Source: Pseudomonadota bacterium
Lineage (GTDB): Bacteria; Myxococcota_A; Polyangia; Polyangiales; JAFGIB01
DNA length: 34,189 nucleotides
Direction: 5' to 3'
Assembly (NCBI GenBank): GCA_017881185.1
Contig: JADGRE010000038.1
Coordinates: 1 to 34,189, forward strand
Positions 18,779-26,701 of the stretch are shown here, in pieces. Position 1 is the first letter of the stretch. Each line of letters opens with the position of its first letter. A program made the translations under genes and the position numbers. Below the pieces are notes generated by a model. It was not told the DNA's origin. It worked only from the letters and a program-made list of their open reading frames with translations, and searched no databases.

Positions 18779-19885
18779 TCAGTCGAACAAGCCTCGCAGC
18801 TTGTCCAGAAAGGTCTGCTGCTGCGGGTGCGCGCCTTCACCCATTTCGCGCGAGAGCTCTTCGAGTAGCTCGCGCTGACGCGCTGTCAGCTGCGCCGGTA
18901 CTTCGACGATCACCTTCACCAGCTCGTCGCCCTTGCCGTAGCCGCCGAACACCGGCAGGCCCTTGCCGCGCAAGCGAAACACCTTGCCGGACTGCGTGCC
19001 GGGCGGCAGGCGCATCGAGACCTTGCCTTCGAGCGTGGGCACCTCGAGGTTCGCGCCCAGCGCGGCCTGCGGGAAGCTCACCGGCACGTCGCACAGGATG
19101 TCGGCGCCTTCGCGCGTGAAGAGCGAGTGCGACTTGACCTTCACGTGCACGTGCAAGTCGCCAGTGCCGACCGGCGTTTCTTCGCCCATACCGCTGAGCG
19201 TGCGCACGGCGCCGTCTTCCACGCCGGCGGGGATCTTCACGCTCAAGCTCTGCACGCGTGCCACACTGCCACGGCCCGCGCAGCGCGTGCACCTGGCCTC
19301 GGCGCGCACGCCGTTACCTTCGCAGGTGAAGCACGGCCGCGAGGTGGCGAAGAAGCCGCGCTGGAAGCGCACTTCACCGCGACCGCGACAGGCCGGACAC
19401 TCCACCTGCGTGGCGCCCGGCTCGGCACGCGTGCCTTTGCAGTGCGTGCACAGCTCGTGACGCTCGTACTCGATGGGCCGCTCGCTGCCGAGCGCAGCCT
19501 CTTCGAACGAGAGCTCCAGGTTGTAGCGCAGGTCCTTGGGCGAGCGGTTGGCAGCGCCGCGGCGACCGAACATGTCGTCGAGGAAGCCCTCGAGGATTTC
19601 GCCGATGCCCGCGAAATCGGCGGCGTCGAAGCCGGTGCCGCCCCGGGCCGGGTCGAACGCCGCGTGGCCGAGCTGGTCGTAACGACGGCGCTTGTCGGCG
19701 TCGCTGAGCACGGCGTAGGCCTCGCTCACGCGCTTGAACTGCTCCTCGGCGTCTTTGTCGTCGGGGTTCTTGTCCGGGTGATGCTTGAGCGCCTGCTGCT
19801 TGTAGGCGCGCTTGATCTCGTCCGGGGTCGCAGCCCGCGCGACGCCGAGCAGCTCGTAGTAGTCGCTTTTTTCGGCGCTCGGCAT
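18779..19885 (-). CDS. dnaJ: DnaJ/Hsp40 chaperone (type I)
   Basis: This 368-residue protein has a J domain (8 to about 73) with the essential HPD at 36-38. It also has four zinc-binding repeats (CTHCKGT from 146, CPACRGRG 163-170, CFTCEGNG 185-192, CTRCAGRG 199-206) and a C-terminal substrate-binding domain. It stimulates the DnaK ATPase and delivers clients. The Gly/Phe linker (about 76-115) is short and acidic, unlike the long G/F region of E. coli DnaJ. No dnaK or grpE is adjacent, so this may be a specialised paralogue. The ATG at 19885 puts the J domain at the N-terminus; the frame stays open upstream but without similarity, and no clear ribosome binding site is seen. Confidence 0.92.
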   Translation of the reverse strand: MPSAEKSDYYELLGVARAATPDEIKRAYKQQALKHHPDKNPDDKDAEEQFKRVSEAYAVLSDADKRRRYDQLGHAAFDPARGGTGFDAADFAGIGEILEGFLDDMFGRRGAANRSPKDLRYNLELSFEEAALGSERPIEYERHELCTHCKGTRAEPGATQVECPACRGRGEVRFQRGFFATSRPCFTCEGNGVRAEARCTRCAGRGSVARVQSLSVKIPAGVEDGAVRTLSGMGEETPVGTGDLHVHVKVKSHSLFTREGADILCDVPVSFPQAALGANLEVPTLEGKVSMRLPPGTQSGKVFRLRGKGLPVFGGYGKGDELVKVIVEVPAQLTARQRELLEELSREMGEGAHPQQQTFLDKLRGLFD

Positions 19886-20024
19886 GGTGAAGGGCGGTGA
19901 CGGGAAGTCGCGAGGTCGGCAGCTGGCGGCAGAGACAGAAGGCGGTCTAGCCAGCGCGCAGCCAAGACCGCTTTTCGGGACGTCGGGTCTACTACAACCG
20001 GAGCCCGCAGAGTAGGGATCGGGC

Positions 20025-20954
20025 GTGGCAGCGCAGCACATCAGCGTGGGCGAGGCAGACGCCGGCAAGCGCCTGGACCAGGTGGTGAGGCGACTCTTGC
20101 CGGGGCGCAGTCGCGCGGCGTTGGCAGACGCCGTGGCTGCGGGCCAGGTGAGGGTCAATGGCCGGCGCGCATCCAAGGGGCTGGTGCTGCAGGCGGGCGA
20201 CCTGCTGGAGCTCGAGCTGCTGGAGCAGTCTCTGGGCGGCGGACCCGCACCCGACCCGACGCTCCCGCTGCCGGTGCTCTACGAAGACGCGTTCCTCGTG
20301 GTGGTCGACAAGCCCGCCGGCGTGCCGAGCGCTGCGCTGCGCACGGGTGAGCTGGGCACCGTGGCGTCGGCGTTGCTTGCGCACTACCCGGAGATGGCCA
20401 AGGTCGGGTACCGCCCGCTCGAGCCCGGGTTGTTGCACCGGCTCGACACCAGCACCTCCGGCGTGCTGCTCGCGGCGCGCGACGCAGACACCTTCGCAGC
20501 GCTGCGCCTGGCGCACGAGCGCCGCGAAATCGACAAGACCTATGTCGCGCTGTGCGTGGGCCGGGTGCAGGCGCCGCAGACCCTGCGCGCGTTCCTGCGG
20601 GCCGACCAGCGCCGCGTGCGTGTGCAAAGCGAGCCTGTGGCAGGTGCGCGCGCAGTCCAGCTCGAGCTCGTCAGCTCCGAGCCAGCCGGCACCTGGTCGC
20701 TCGTGCAAGTGCGCGTGCCCTTTGCCGCGCGCCACCAAGTACGTGCCCAGCTGTCAGCGATCGGCCATCCCATCGCCGGCGACACGCTGTACGGCGGCCC
20801 TTCGCTACCGGAATTGCGCCGACACTTCCTGCACGCCGCCGAGCTGCGCTTGCGCCATCCGAAGACCGGTCAAGCGCTACAGGTGCGCGCGCCGCTGCCG
20901 GCCGAGTTGCAGTGGGCCATCACACGCGCACAAGCACCTGACGCTGAGCCCTGA
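20025..20954 (+). CDS. RluA-family pseudouridine synthase
   Basis: This 309-residue protein has an N-terminal S4 RNA-binding domain (about 14-65: [20 protein letters not shown]). The catalytic domain follows, with the RluA signature HRLDTSTSG at 138-146 and D141 as the expected catalytic aspartate. The RluC/RluD-like architecture points to a 23S rRNA uridine target, but the exact site cannot be read. The GTG start at 20025 has a GGGA-containing ribosome binding site (AGTAGGGA, 20011-20018). The gene diverges from dnaJ across 139 bases and converges on recF, with an inverted repeat over the junction. Confidence 0.93.
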   Translation: MAAQHISVGEADAGKRLDQVVRRLLPGRSRAALADAVAAGQVRVNGRRASKGLVLQAGDLLELELLEQSLGGGPAPDPTLPLPVLYEDAFLVVVDKPAGVPSAALRTGELGTVASALLAHYPEMAKVGYRPLEPGLLHRLDTSTSGVLLAARDADTFAALRLAHERREIDKTYVALCVGRVQAPQTLRAFLRADQRRVRVQSEPVAGARAVQLELVSSEPAGTWSLVQVRVPFAARHQVRAQLSAIGHPIAGDTLYGGPSLPELRRHFLHAAELRLRHPKTGQALQVRAPLPAELQWAITRAQAPDAEP

Positions 20955-20985
20955 CGCGAACGCCGCGCTGTTCAAGCGCGCGTCA
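20952..20985. terminator. Inverted repeat at the convergent rluA-like/recF ends
   Basis: TGACGCG (20952-20958) pairs with CGCGTCA (20979-20985) across 20 bases. The left arm starts at the pseudouridine synthase stop and the right arm lies within the recF 3' end. There is no U-tract. Confidence 0.4.
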
Positions 20986-22066
20986 CCACACCCGCGCGAA
21001 CGCGAAAGTCCACGCGTGCTTCTTCGACCAAGATCAGCTCCGGCTGCGTCGTGGTCAGAAACACCTGCCCACCTTGGCGTGACAAGAGCGCGAAGAAGCT
21101 GCGATTGCGCTGGCGGTCGAGCTCGCTCGAGACATCGTCGAGCAAGAACATCGGCGTGCGTCCGCTGCGACGTTCCAGCTCTTGCAGCTCAGCCACCTTC
21201 AATGCCAGCACGAGCGCGCGGTGCTGGCCCTGTGAAGCGTAGCGGCGCGCTTTGGTCTCTTGCAGGCGAAACACCAGCTCGTCGGCGTGCGGGCCGTCGG
21301 CGGTGAAACCGCGCGCCAGGTCCTTGTCGATGGCTTGCTCCAACGCTTCACGCATGGCTTGCATGCTCGGCGCCACCCGCGGCTCGTAGCGCAGCGACAT
21401 GGGCGGGCCGTCACCCGTGATCTCTGCAAACGCATCCGCCACGCGCGGACCAAGCTCGGTCACCAGCGCCGCACGCGCCTGCCCCAGCACCGAGCCTGCG
21501 GAGGCGAGCAGCTCGTCGTACGAAGTGATCGCCTTGCGGTTGGGCTGCTCGGCCTTCAGCAAGCGATTGCGACTGGCCAGCGCCCGCGTGTACGCCGCCA
21601 GTGTGGTGGCGTAGGTCTCATCGAGTCGCTCGAGCAAGCGATCGAGAAACGCGCGGCGTGGCTCCGGTGAACCCGTGGTGAGCTCCAAATCTCCCGGGTG
21701 AAAGATCACCACCGGCAAGCTGAGCGCGTACTGCGCCCGTGAGCGTGGCCGCTTACCGTCGACCGCAACCTCGCGCCGGCCCTCGCGCGACAAGCGAATG
21801 CGGTGCTCGTGGGGCAGCACATCGCCTCCCACGCTCGCCAACAACTCCGCGCCCGCCGCGTGCTCGCCCACCAGCTCCGCCGTCTGCGCGCCGCGAAACG
21901 AGCGCAGCGTGCCCACGTAGTCGATGGCCTCGAGCAGGTTCGACTTGCCCTGGCCGTTGTCACCCGACAACACGTTGAAGCGCTCGCCCGGCTCGAAGTC
22001 GAGCTCGTGCAGATTGCGAAACTCGCGCACCCGCAGGCGCAACAAGCGTTGCCGCTGGGCGCTCAT
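20972..22066 (-). CDS. recF: DNA replication and repair protein RecF
   Basis: This 364-residue SMC-like ATPase has Walker A GDNGQGKSN at 35-43, RDL-type N-terminal contacts (LRVREFRNLH) and a Walker B/D-loop segment FLLDDVSSELD in the last fifth. RecF loads RecA at gapped DNA together with RecO and RecR. It is the third gene of the minus-strand dnaA-dnaN-recF series, starting 28 bases after dnaN. No ribosome binding site is obvious. Instead a 9-bp perfect stem-loop fills the gap with dnaN, which may modulate its expression. gyrB, often next in this cluster, is not present. Confidence 0.97.
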   Translation of the reverse strand: MSAQRQRLLRLRVREFRNLHELDFEPGERFNVLSGDNGQGKSNLLEAIDYVGTLRSFRGAQTAELVGEHAAGAELLASVGGDVLPHEHRIRLSREGRREVAVDGKRPRSRAQYALSLPVVIFHPGDLELTTGSPEPRRAFLDRLLERLDETYATTLAAYTRALASRNRLLKAEQPNRKAITSYDELLASAGSVLGQARAALVTELGPRVADAFAEITGDGPPMSLRYEPRVAPSMQAMREALEQAIDKDLARGFTADGPHADELVFRLQETKARRYASQGQHRALVLALKVAELQELERRSGRTPMFLLDDVSSELDRQRNRSFFALLSRQGGQVFLTTTQPELILVEEARVDFRVRAGVVTRA

Positions 22067-22073
22067 GAGCGCG

Positions 22074-22097
22074 TGAGCGTGACGGCGCTCACGCTCA
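22074..22097 (-). other. Stem-loop between dnaN and recF
   Basis: TGAGCGTGA and TCACGCTCA form a perfect 9-bp stem with a 6-base loop. The stem starts on the dnaN stop codon and ends 7 bases before the recF ATG. There is no U-tract. It could attenuate transcription or hide the recF start region. Confidence 0.5.
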
Positions 22098-23231
22098 AAT
22101 CCGCATCGGCATGATCACGCCCACGAAGTCGGTCGGACCGACGGGCTTGATCACGCCTGGGTCGAGCTGACCGCCGAGCTCGAGCCGCACGTCGTCTTCG
22201 ACGATGGCAGCAAGCACGTCGAGCACGTAGCGCGCATTGAAGCCGATTTCGATGCCTTCGCCTGCGAAGTCGACCTCGAGCTCTTCGGTGCCTTCGCCGA
22301 CGTCTGGGTTCTCGCTGGTGATGCGCAGCGTGCCTGGCTCGACATTGAAACGTACCGCGCCGCTCTTGTCGCTCGCCACGAGCGCGATACGTCGCAGCGC
22401 TTCGGTGAGCAGCATGCGCCCGATACCCACCTTGCGGGTCTGCGCGCTCGGAATGACTTTCGAGTACGGAGGGAACTGCTCGTCGACCAACTTCACGCTC
22501 AGCACCACGTCTTCACGCCGGAAGAACGCACTGCCGCCTGCAGTCGCGATGTCGATGGTTGCTGGCTTGTCGTCACCCTTGCCGCGGTCGGCTTTGGCCT
22601 CGTCGATCAGCCTGCGCAGCTCGCCAATTCCCTTCGCCGGAACGAGCATGCTGAAGTTCAGCAGCTTCTTGCCCTCTCCGCGCTTGTATTCGGCCTTGGA
22701 AAGCCTGTGACCGTCGGTGGTGACCATCCGCACCGCCTTGCCGTCTCCCTCGAACAGGGCGCCTGCCAGGTGCGGTCGTGTCTCGTCCGACGACATCGAG
22801 TAGTGCGTGAGCGAAATCAGCCTGCCGACTTCCTCGGCATCGAGCGTCGCGAACTCTGCCGCACCGGGGTTCGGCAACGAGGGAAAGTCTTGGCCGGGCA
22901 TGCCGGGGATCTTGAAGCGCACCTTGCCCGAACGAATCTCCACGCCGTGATTGCCGACCACCTGCAGGCTCACTTCACCTTCGGGCAGATTCTTCACGAT
23001 GTCGAAGAGCGTGCGTGCAGCCACCGCGATGGTGCCGCCGGCCTTGATCTCTGCAACCGCAGTCGAGCTCACCGAGAGGTAGAGGTCGGTCGCGGAGAAG
23101 CGCAAGGTCTTGGGCCCATCGGTCGACAGCAAGATGTTCGACAGGATCGGCATCGAGCTTTTGCGATCGGCCACGGAGTGGGTGCGCGCAAGCGAACGCA
23201 AAAAGTCTTTCTTCAGAATCGTGAGATGCAT
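22095..23231 (-). CDS. dnaN: DNA polymerase III beta sliding clamp
   Basis: This 378-residue protein has the three-domain clamp fold. It starts MHLTILKKDFLRSL and ends with the conserved PVGPTDFVGVIMPMRI, whose final MxMR-type segment contributes to the clamp's partner-binding pocket. The dimeric ring tethers DNA polymerase III to DNA. The ATG has AAAGGTG about 8 bases upstream. It lies between dnaA and recF on the same strand, the classic order near bacterial origins. The 389-base gap to dnaA is longer than needed for a promoter and carries origin-like signals. Confidence 0.98.
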   Translation of the reverse strand: MHLTILKKDFLRSLARTHSVADRKSSMPILSNILLSTDGPKTLRFSATDLYLSVSSTAVAEIKAGGTIAVAARTLFDIVKNLPEGEVSLQVVGNHGVEIRSGKVRFKIPGMPGQDFPSLPNPGAAEFATLDAEEVGRLISLTHYSMSSDETRPHLAGALFEGDGKAVRMVTTDGHRLSKAEYKRGEGKKLLNFSMLVPAKGIGELRRLIDEAKADRGKGDDKPATIDIATAGGSAFFRREDVVLSVKLVDEQFPPYSKVIPSAQTRKVGIGRMLLTEALRRIALVASDKSGAVRFNVEPGTLRITSENPDVGEGTEELEVDFAGEGIEIGFNARYVLDVLAAIVEDDVRLELGGQLDPGVIKPVGPTDFVGVIMPMRI

Positions 23232-23331
23232 GCCCGCACCTTTCTAGAAGCTGCTTGGAGTTTCAACTAATCCCCACGCCAGCGAAGGTTAACCTCAGAT
23301 AGATCTTAAATTCATTCGTAATCGTAGAAGC

Positions 23332-23340
23332 TGTGGATAG
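23332..23340 (-). promoter_or_regulatory. DnaA box (one mismatch)
   Basis: Read on the minus strand as CTATCCACA, this differs from TTATCCACA only at the first base. It adjoins the AT-richer segment. Confidence 0.6.
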
Positions 23341-23431
23341 TGGATCGATCCCGCCAAGTACCGAAGATCACCGCGAGTTTCCAGAATTCGTCGATCCGGA
23401 CAAAGCCCGCACAACCGGTGTCTTCCCGACA

Positions 23432-23470
23432 CCCCAAAGAAACCCCATCAAAAACCCCAGGCTTGTCCCC
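23432..23470 (-). other. G-quadruplex motif, four G4 runs
   Basis: On the minus strand four runs of exactly four G (complement of 23432-23435, 23443-23446, 23455-23458, 23467-23470) are separated by 7, 8 and 8 bases. The runs repeat every 11-12 bases. Loops are slightly longer than the strict 1-7 rule. It lies in the dnaA-dnaN gap. Confidence 0.6.
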
Positions 23471-23620
23471 AGCGAACACCACCCTGCGAAACCCGTGTCT
23501 GACTCGTGGAAGAGCTGTGGGAAAGCGAGCGGCAAGCGCCGGGCAGAGCAGAGCAACCCCCCGCCGCTCCGCGTGCAGTCAGCTCGAGCCCGCGAGTCGG
23601 CGCCAGCTCTGCCCAAGTGC

Positions 23621-24982
23621 TCAAGTGCGGTCGAGCCGGTGCGCAATCGCCTGGACGCTCGCCAACACTTCCGCGTCTTGGCTCAAGATACGGCTCTCGA
23701 TCTTCCGCACCGCGCTCATCACCGTGGTGTGGTCTTTGCCGCCGAAGCGGTCGCCGAGCTCGGTGTAGCTGGTGTTGAGACGTTGTCGGCACAGATACAT
23801 CGCGATCATGCGCGGCTGCGCGACCGAGCGGTGTCGCCGATGCGACTTCAGGTCGGCCATGCGGATGTTGTAGTACTCGCAGACCGCGCGCTGGATGTCA
23901 TCGACCGTGGTCACGCTCTCGCGGCGCGGCTGAGAGCCACGCAGCGCCTCGCGCGCGAACACCAAGTCGAGCGGCCGCTTCATCAGCTCGGCCTTCACGG
24001 CCAAGCGTAGCAGCGTGCCTTCGAGCTCGCGCACGTTGCTCTGCACCGTCTCGGCCAGGAAGTGCGCGACTTCGTCGGGCAGGTCGATGCGCTCTTGCTC
24101 AGCCTTCTTCTTCACGATGGCGATACGTGTGTCGAGCTCGGGCGCCTGGATGTCGGCGACCATGCCCCACTGGAAGCGCGAGATCAGCCGCTCCTCCATG
24201 GCCTTCATCTGCTGCGGATACACATCGCTCGACACCACGATCTGCTTGTCCGAGTGATACAGCGCGTTGAAGGTATGGAAGAACTCTTCCATCGTCTGGT
24301 CGCGACCAGCGAGGAACTGGATGTCGTCCATCAAGAGGACATCGCACAGGTTGCGGTACAGATTGCGGAACTCGTCCATCTTGTGGTTCTGCAGCGCCGC
24401 GATGAACTCGTTGGTGAAGCGCTCGGCCGACACGTACAAGATGCGAGCATTCGGCTTGTCTTGCAGCACGCGGTGACCGATGGCGTTCACCAGGTGGGTC
24501 TTGCCCAGACCGACGCCACCATAGATGAAGAGCGGGTTGTAGCGGCTACCGGGGCTCGACGCCGCCGCGATGCTCGCCGCGTGCGCGAGCTGATTGCTCG
24601 GCCCGACCACGAAGCTCTCGAAATGGTACTTCGGATTCAGGTTCGCCTGGATGCGCGCGGGCTCGGAGCTGCGCACCGTGCTGGCCGGCGGCGGCGCACT
24701 CGGCCGCACGGGCTCTTGCTTCTTCAGCTCGACGGCCAAGCGCTCGTCGACTTCCCAGGAGACGTCGAGATTGCGCACGCCGCTCTTGTCGCGCAGCAGC
24801 TCGAGCATCAAGTCGAGGTAGTGCGTGCGGATCCAGTCTGCATAGAACTTGTTGGGAATGCGCAACAGCAGCTTGCCGTCGTCGCAGCCGCCCCAGGCGA
24901 TGGGCGCGAGCCAGGTTTCGAAGTTTTCCGCCGAGAGGCGCGAGCGCATGTCTGTAAGCGCAGCTTGCCAATGTTCCAGCAT
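23621..24982 (-). CDS. dnaA: Chromosomal replication initiator protein DnaA
   Basis: This 453-residue initiator has all four domains. Domain I (1 to about 85) carries the FETWLAPI patch for DnaB/partner contacts, and a short proline-rich domain II linker follows (about 90-115). The AAA+ domain III has Walker A GGVGLGKTH at 155-163 and Walker B LLMDDIQFL. Domain IV is the DNA-binding region, with the HRRHRSVAQPRMIAMYL signature and RFGGKDHTTVM. It binds DnaA boxes and opens the origin. I chose the ATG at 24982 over an in-frame start 24 codons upstream because domain I then begins at the N-terminus and a GGAG lies about 11 bases before it. Boxes upstream may also autoregulate it. Confidence 0.98.
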   Translation of the reverse strand: MLEHWQAALTDMRSRLSAENFETWLAPIAWGGCDDGKLLLRIPNKFYADWIRTHYLDLMLELLRDKSGVRNLDVSWEVDERLAVELKKQEPVRPSAPPPASTVRSSEPARIQANLNPKYHFESFVVGPSNQLAHAASIAAASSPGSRYNPLFIYGGVGLGKTHLVNAIGHRVLQDKPNARILYVSAERFTNEFIAALQNHKMDEFRNLYRNLCDVLLMDDIQFLAGRDQTMEEFFHTFNALYHSDKQIVVSSDVYPQQMKAMEERLISRFQWGMVADIQAPELDTRIAIVKKKAEQERIDLPDEVAHFLAETVQSNVRELEGTLLRLAVKAELMKRPLDLVFAREALRGSQPRRESVTTVDDIQRAVCEYYNIRMADLKSHRRHRSVAQPRMIAMYLCRQRLNTSYTELGDRFGGKDHTTVMSAVRKIESRILSQDAEVLASVQAIAHRLDRT

Positions 24983-25479
24983 GTCCGTGCGTTCTCCGAA
25001 ATCAGGCACGTCTCCACCCACCGCGGCCAAGCCCCACCTTGCTCGCGTTCCCACACCACGACTGATCGGTGCTGCGCTACCGTAACGGCGTCTACAACCG
25101 GTGTCTTGCCCGCGGCTCTCGAGCTGGGTTTTTCGTTCTACCCTCTCTGGCTCGCGGGGAGAAAGAAGCTACCAAACGACCCTGTGGACGTCTACGGAGA
25201 TCACACAAGAGACACACAGAAAGCGGATCGGTGCTGCATTTTTTTCCGCACGACGCACGCGCAGAATTCATTCACAGCTCATCCACAAACGATCCACACG
25301 CAGAGCTTCCCCAAGGAACGCCGCGTGAGCATTGGATCTTTTTTTGAGCGCGCTGCGTGCTCGCAGGCTTGCAGTCGCACGCGACGCACACGCACCCGAA
25401 TTTTTGTGCACGTTGAAAGGCGCTGGTAGGTTCCAGGTAGTTGCGCGTCGCGGGCGCGCTTCGGCACTTGCGCACACCC
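24983..25479. other. Non-coding region upstream of dnaA, candidate oriC
   Basis: This 497-base gap between divergent dnaA and the outer-membrane-type gene shows no convincing coding frame. It holds a cluster of three DnaA-box-like 9-mers at 25268-25298 and a weaker TGTGGACGT at 25183-25191. T tracts of 7, 7 and 5 lie at about 25240, 25339 and 25406, and a 12-bp direct repeat GATCGGTGCTGC occurs at 25064-25075 and 25226-25237. Such features fit an origin or a DnaA-autoregulated dnaA promoter region. Confidence 0.55.
25268..25298 (+). promoter_or_regulatory. Three helically phased DnaA-box-like sites
   Basis: TCATTCACA (25268-25276), TCATCCACA (25279-25287) and CGATCCACA (25290-25298) start exactly 11 bases apart in the same orientation. 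The first two differ from the TTATNCACA consensus at one position and the third at two. The 11-bp spacing places all three on nearly the same helix face. Confidence 0.65.
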
Positions 25480-26409
25480 ATGGAAGCGAAGTCTCACAGC
25501 TCGGCGATTGCGCGCACCCTCGCGGGCTGTGGCTTGCTGGTCGCGTTGCTCGTGTCGAGCCGCGCGCACGCGACGCCACCGTGTGCTGTGCTGGGCAGCA
25601 AGTGCCCGCAGCCGATGAACGACGAGACCTCTCGCGGCTTGGCGCTAGGCACCGGCGCCCGCGCATCGGCGCTGTCCACCTCGGCACTGGCCTACAACCC
25701 AGCGGCTCTCGCGCTCGGGCGCCTCTACCACATCGAAGGTCTGGTCGATTACATCCCGCAAGCGCATGCGGTCGCGCTCGGTGGTGCAGTGGTCGACTCA
25801 TCGACCAGCAAGATCGGCGCGGGCATCGGCTTGCGCGGCTTTCTCTCGGGCAGCGAAGGGCTCGGCGGCATCGACGGACGCCTCGGGCTGGCCGTGCCGT
25901 TCTCCGACGCGGTGTCACTCGGCTTGAGTGGTCGCTACATCAATCTCACCAACACCACCGTGGTGCCCGGCAAGTCCGTCACCACCAAAGTGGTGCACGG
26001 CTTCACCATGGACGCCTCGTTTCGCGTGCAGCCCGTCCAGATGTTGCAGTTCTCGCTCGCCACACTGAACTTCGTCGATCTGGGCAGCGCCTACGCGCCG
26101 CTCTACCTCGTGCCCAGCGTTGCGTTTGCGCTCGGCCAGCTGGTCAGCGTCGGCGCCGACGTGCTCATCGACACCACGAGCTACAAGAAGCTCACCTACA
26201 CCGCGGGCGGCGGCATCGAGCTCTTGGCAGCCAACACCATTCCGCTACGCATCGGCTACGCCGCCGATCTCGAGCGCAGCATTCAAAGCCTGTCTGCCGG
26301 CATCGGCTACACGGACAAGACCGTGGGCTTCGACCTCTCGCTGCAACAACAGGTCTCCGGTGGCGACGCCACCCGCGTCATCGGCGCGCTGCGTTACTAC
26401 GTGCACTGA
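25480..26409 (+). CDS. Outer-membrane beta-barrel-type protein
   Basis: This 309-residue protein has a Sec signal peptide (hydrophobic stretch LAGCGLLVALLVSS, cut after AHA near residue 30). It continues with alternating polar/hydrophobic strands ending in an aromatic-rich C-terminus (ALRYYVH), typical of outer-membrane barrels. The segment GARASALSTSALAYNPAAL, with a proposed Asn-Pro-Ala-Ala motif, recalls PorV/UPF0164 and FadL-like proteins, in which similar motifs follow the signal peptide. Several Gly-rich strands (AGIGLRGFLSG, GLGGIDGRLGLAVPF) fit this. The exact family is uncertain. The ATG at 25480 gives a normal signal peptide; a TTG 13 codons upstream is possible. The palindromic repeat lies 76 bases after the stop. 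Confidence 0.78.
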   Translation: MEAKSHSSAIARTLAGCGLLVALLVSSRAHATPPCAVLGSKCPQPMNDETSRGLALGTGARASALSTSALAYNPAALALGRLYHIEGLVDYIPQAHAVALGGAVVDSSTSKIGAGIGLRGFLSGSEGLGGIDGRLGLAVPFSDAVSLGLSGRYINLTNTTVVPGKSVTTKVVHGFTMDASFRVQPVQMLQFSLATLNFVDLGSAYAPLYLVPSVAFALGQLVSVGADVLIDTTSYKKLTYTAGGGIELLAANTIPLRIGYAADLERSIQSLSAGIGYTDKTVGFDLSLQQQVSGGDATRVIGALRYYVH

Positions 26410-26485
26410 GCCGACGCGCGCGGCCGACGCCAACGCCTGGACTGCAACGTGTTGTTGTAGGCGTGCCAGGCTGCCGGGTCTGCTG

Positions 26486-26644
26486 GTGGTCTGACCGAGG
26501 GGTTTTGATGTGTTATCGCGGAGGATCGAGCGCGCAGGGCAAGGCGCGACGAGGAGCAATAGCCGGCGCTATTGTGACGAGAAGCAACGCAGCCATGCGC
26601 GTTCTGGACAAGCGAGAACGCGTCAAAACCCTCGGTCAGACCAC
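26486..26644 (+). repeat. Palindromic dispersed repeat, complete copy 2 (159 bp)
   Basis: The ends form a near-perfect 22-23 bp inverted repeat: 26486-26508 (GTGGTCTGACCGAGG, then GGTTTTGA) and 26623-26644 (TCAAAACC, then CTCGGTCAGACCAC), differing by one extra G. The centre is a perfect hairpin CAATAGC (26557-26563) and GCTATTG (26568-26574) with loop CGGC. Its first 112 bases match the copy at 1-112 with about seven differences. It encodes no protein, and no clear target-site duplication is seen. It resembles a MITE or a large REP/BIME unit and lies between the outer-membrane gene and the sigma factor gene, so it may also act as a terminator. Confidence 0.88.
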
Positions 26645-26701
26645 TAGGCTCTCTCGCGGGGCCGGCCGCCGCGGCTGCAGCCGCCAGGGCCAGGCACGGT
26701 T

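Larger units (their letters stand above)
23232..23620. other. dnaA-dnaN intergenic region, candidate oriC part
   Basis: This is a 389-base non-coding stretch. An AT-richer segment at 23258-23330 (GTTAAC, AGATCTTAAATTC) may serve as dnaN promoter or DNA-unwinding element. TGTGGATAG at 23332-23340 is the complement of CTATCCACA, one mismatch from the DnaA box TTATCCACA. A weaker match, TGTGGGAAA, is at 23516-23524. Between them lie four evenly spaced C4 runs. The gene order dnaA-gap-dnaN and these sites support an origin role, but the box density is low and the upstream dnaA region is an equal candidate. Confidence 0.5.

Noticed and set aside
24062..25429. 455-codon plus-strand frame running through dnaA and its upstream region
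   Set aside because: It is a shadow of dnaA; the part beyond dnaA lies in the origin-like non-coding region and shows no protein pattern.
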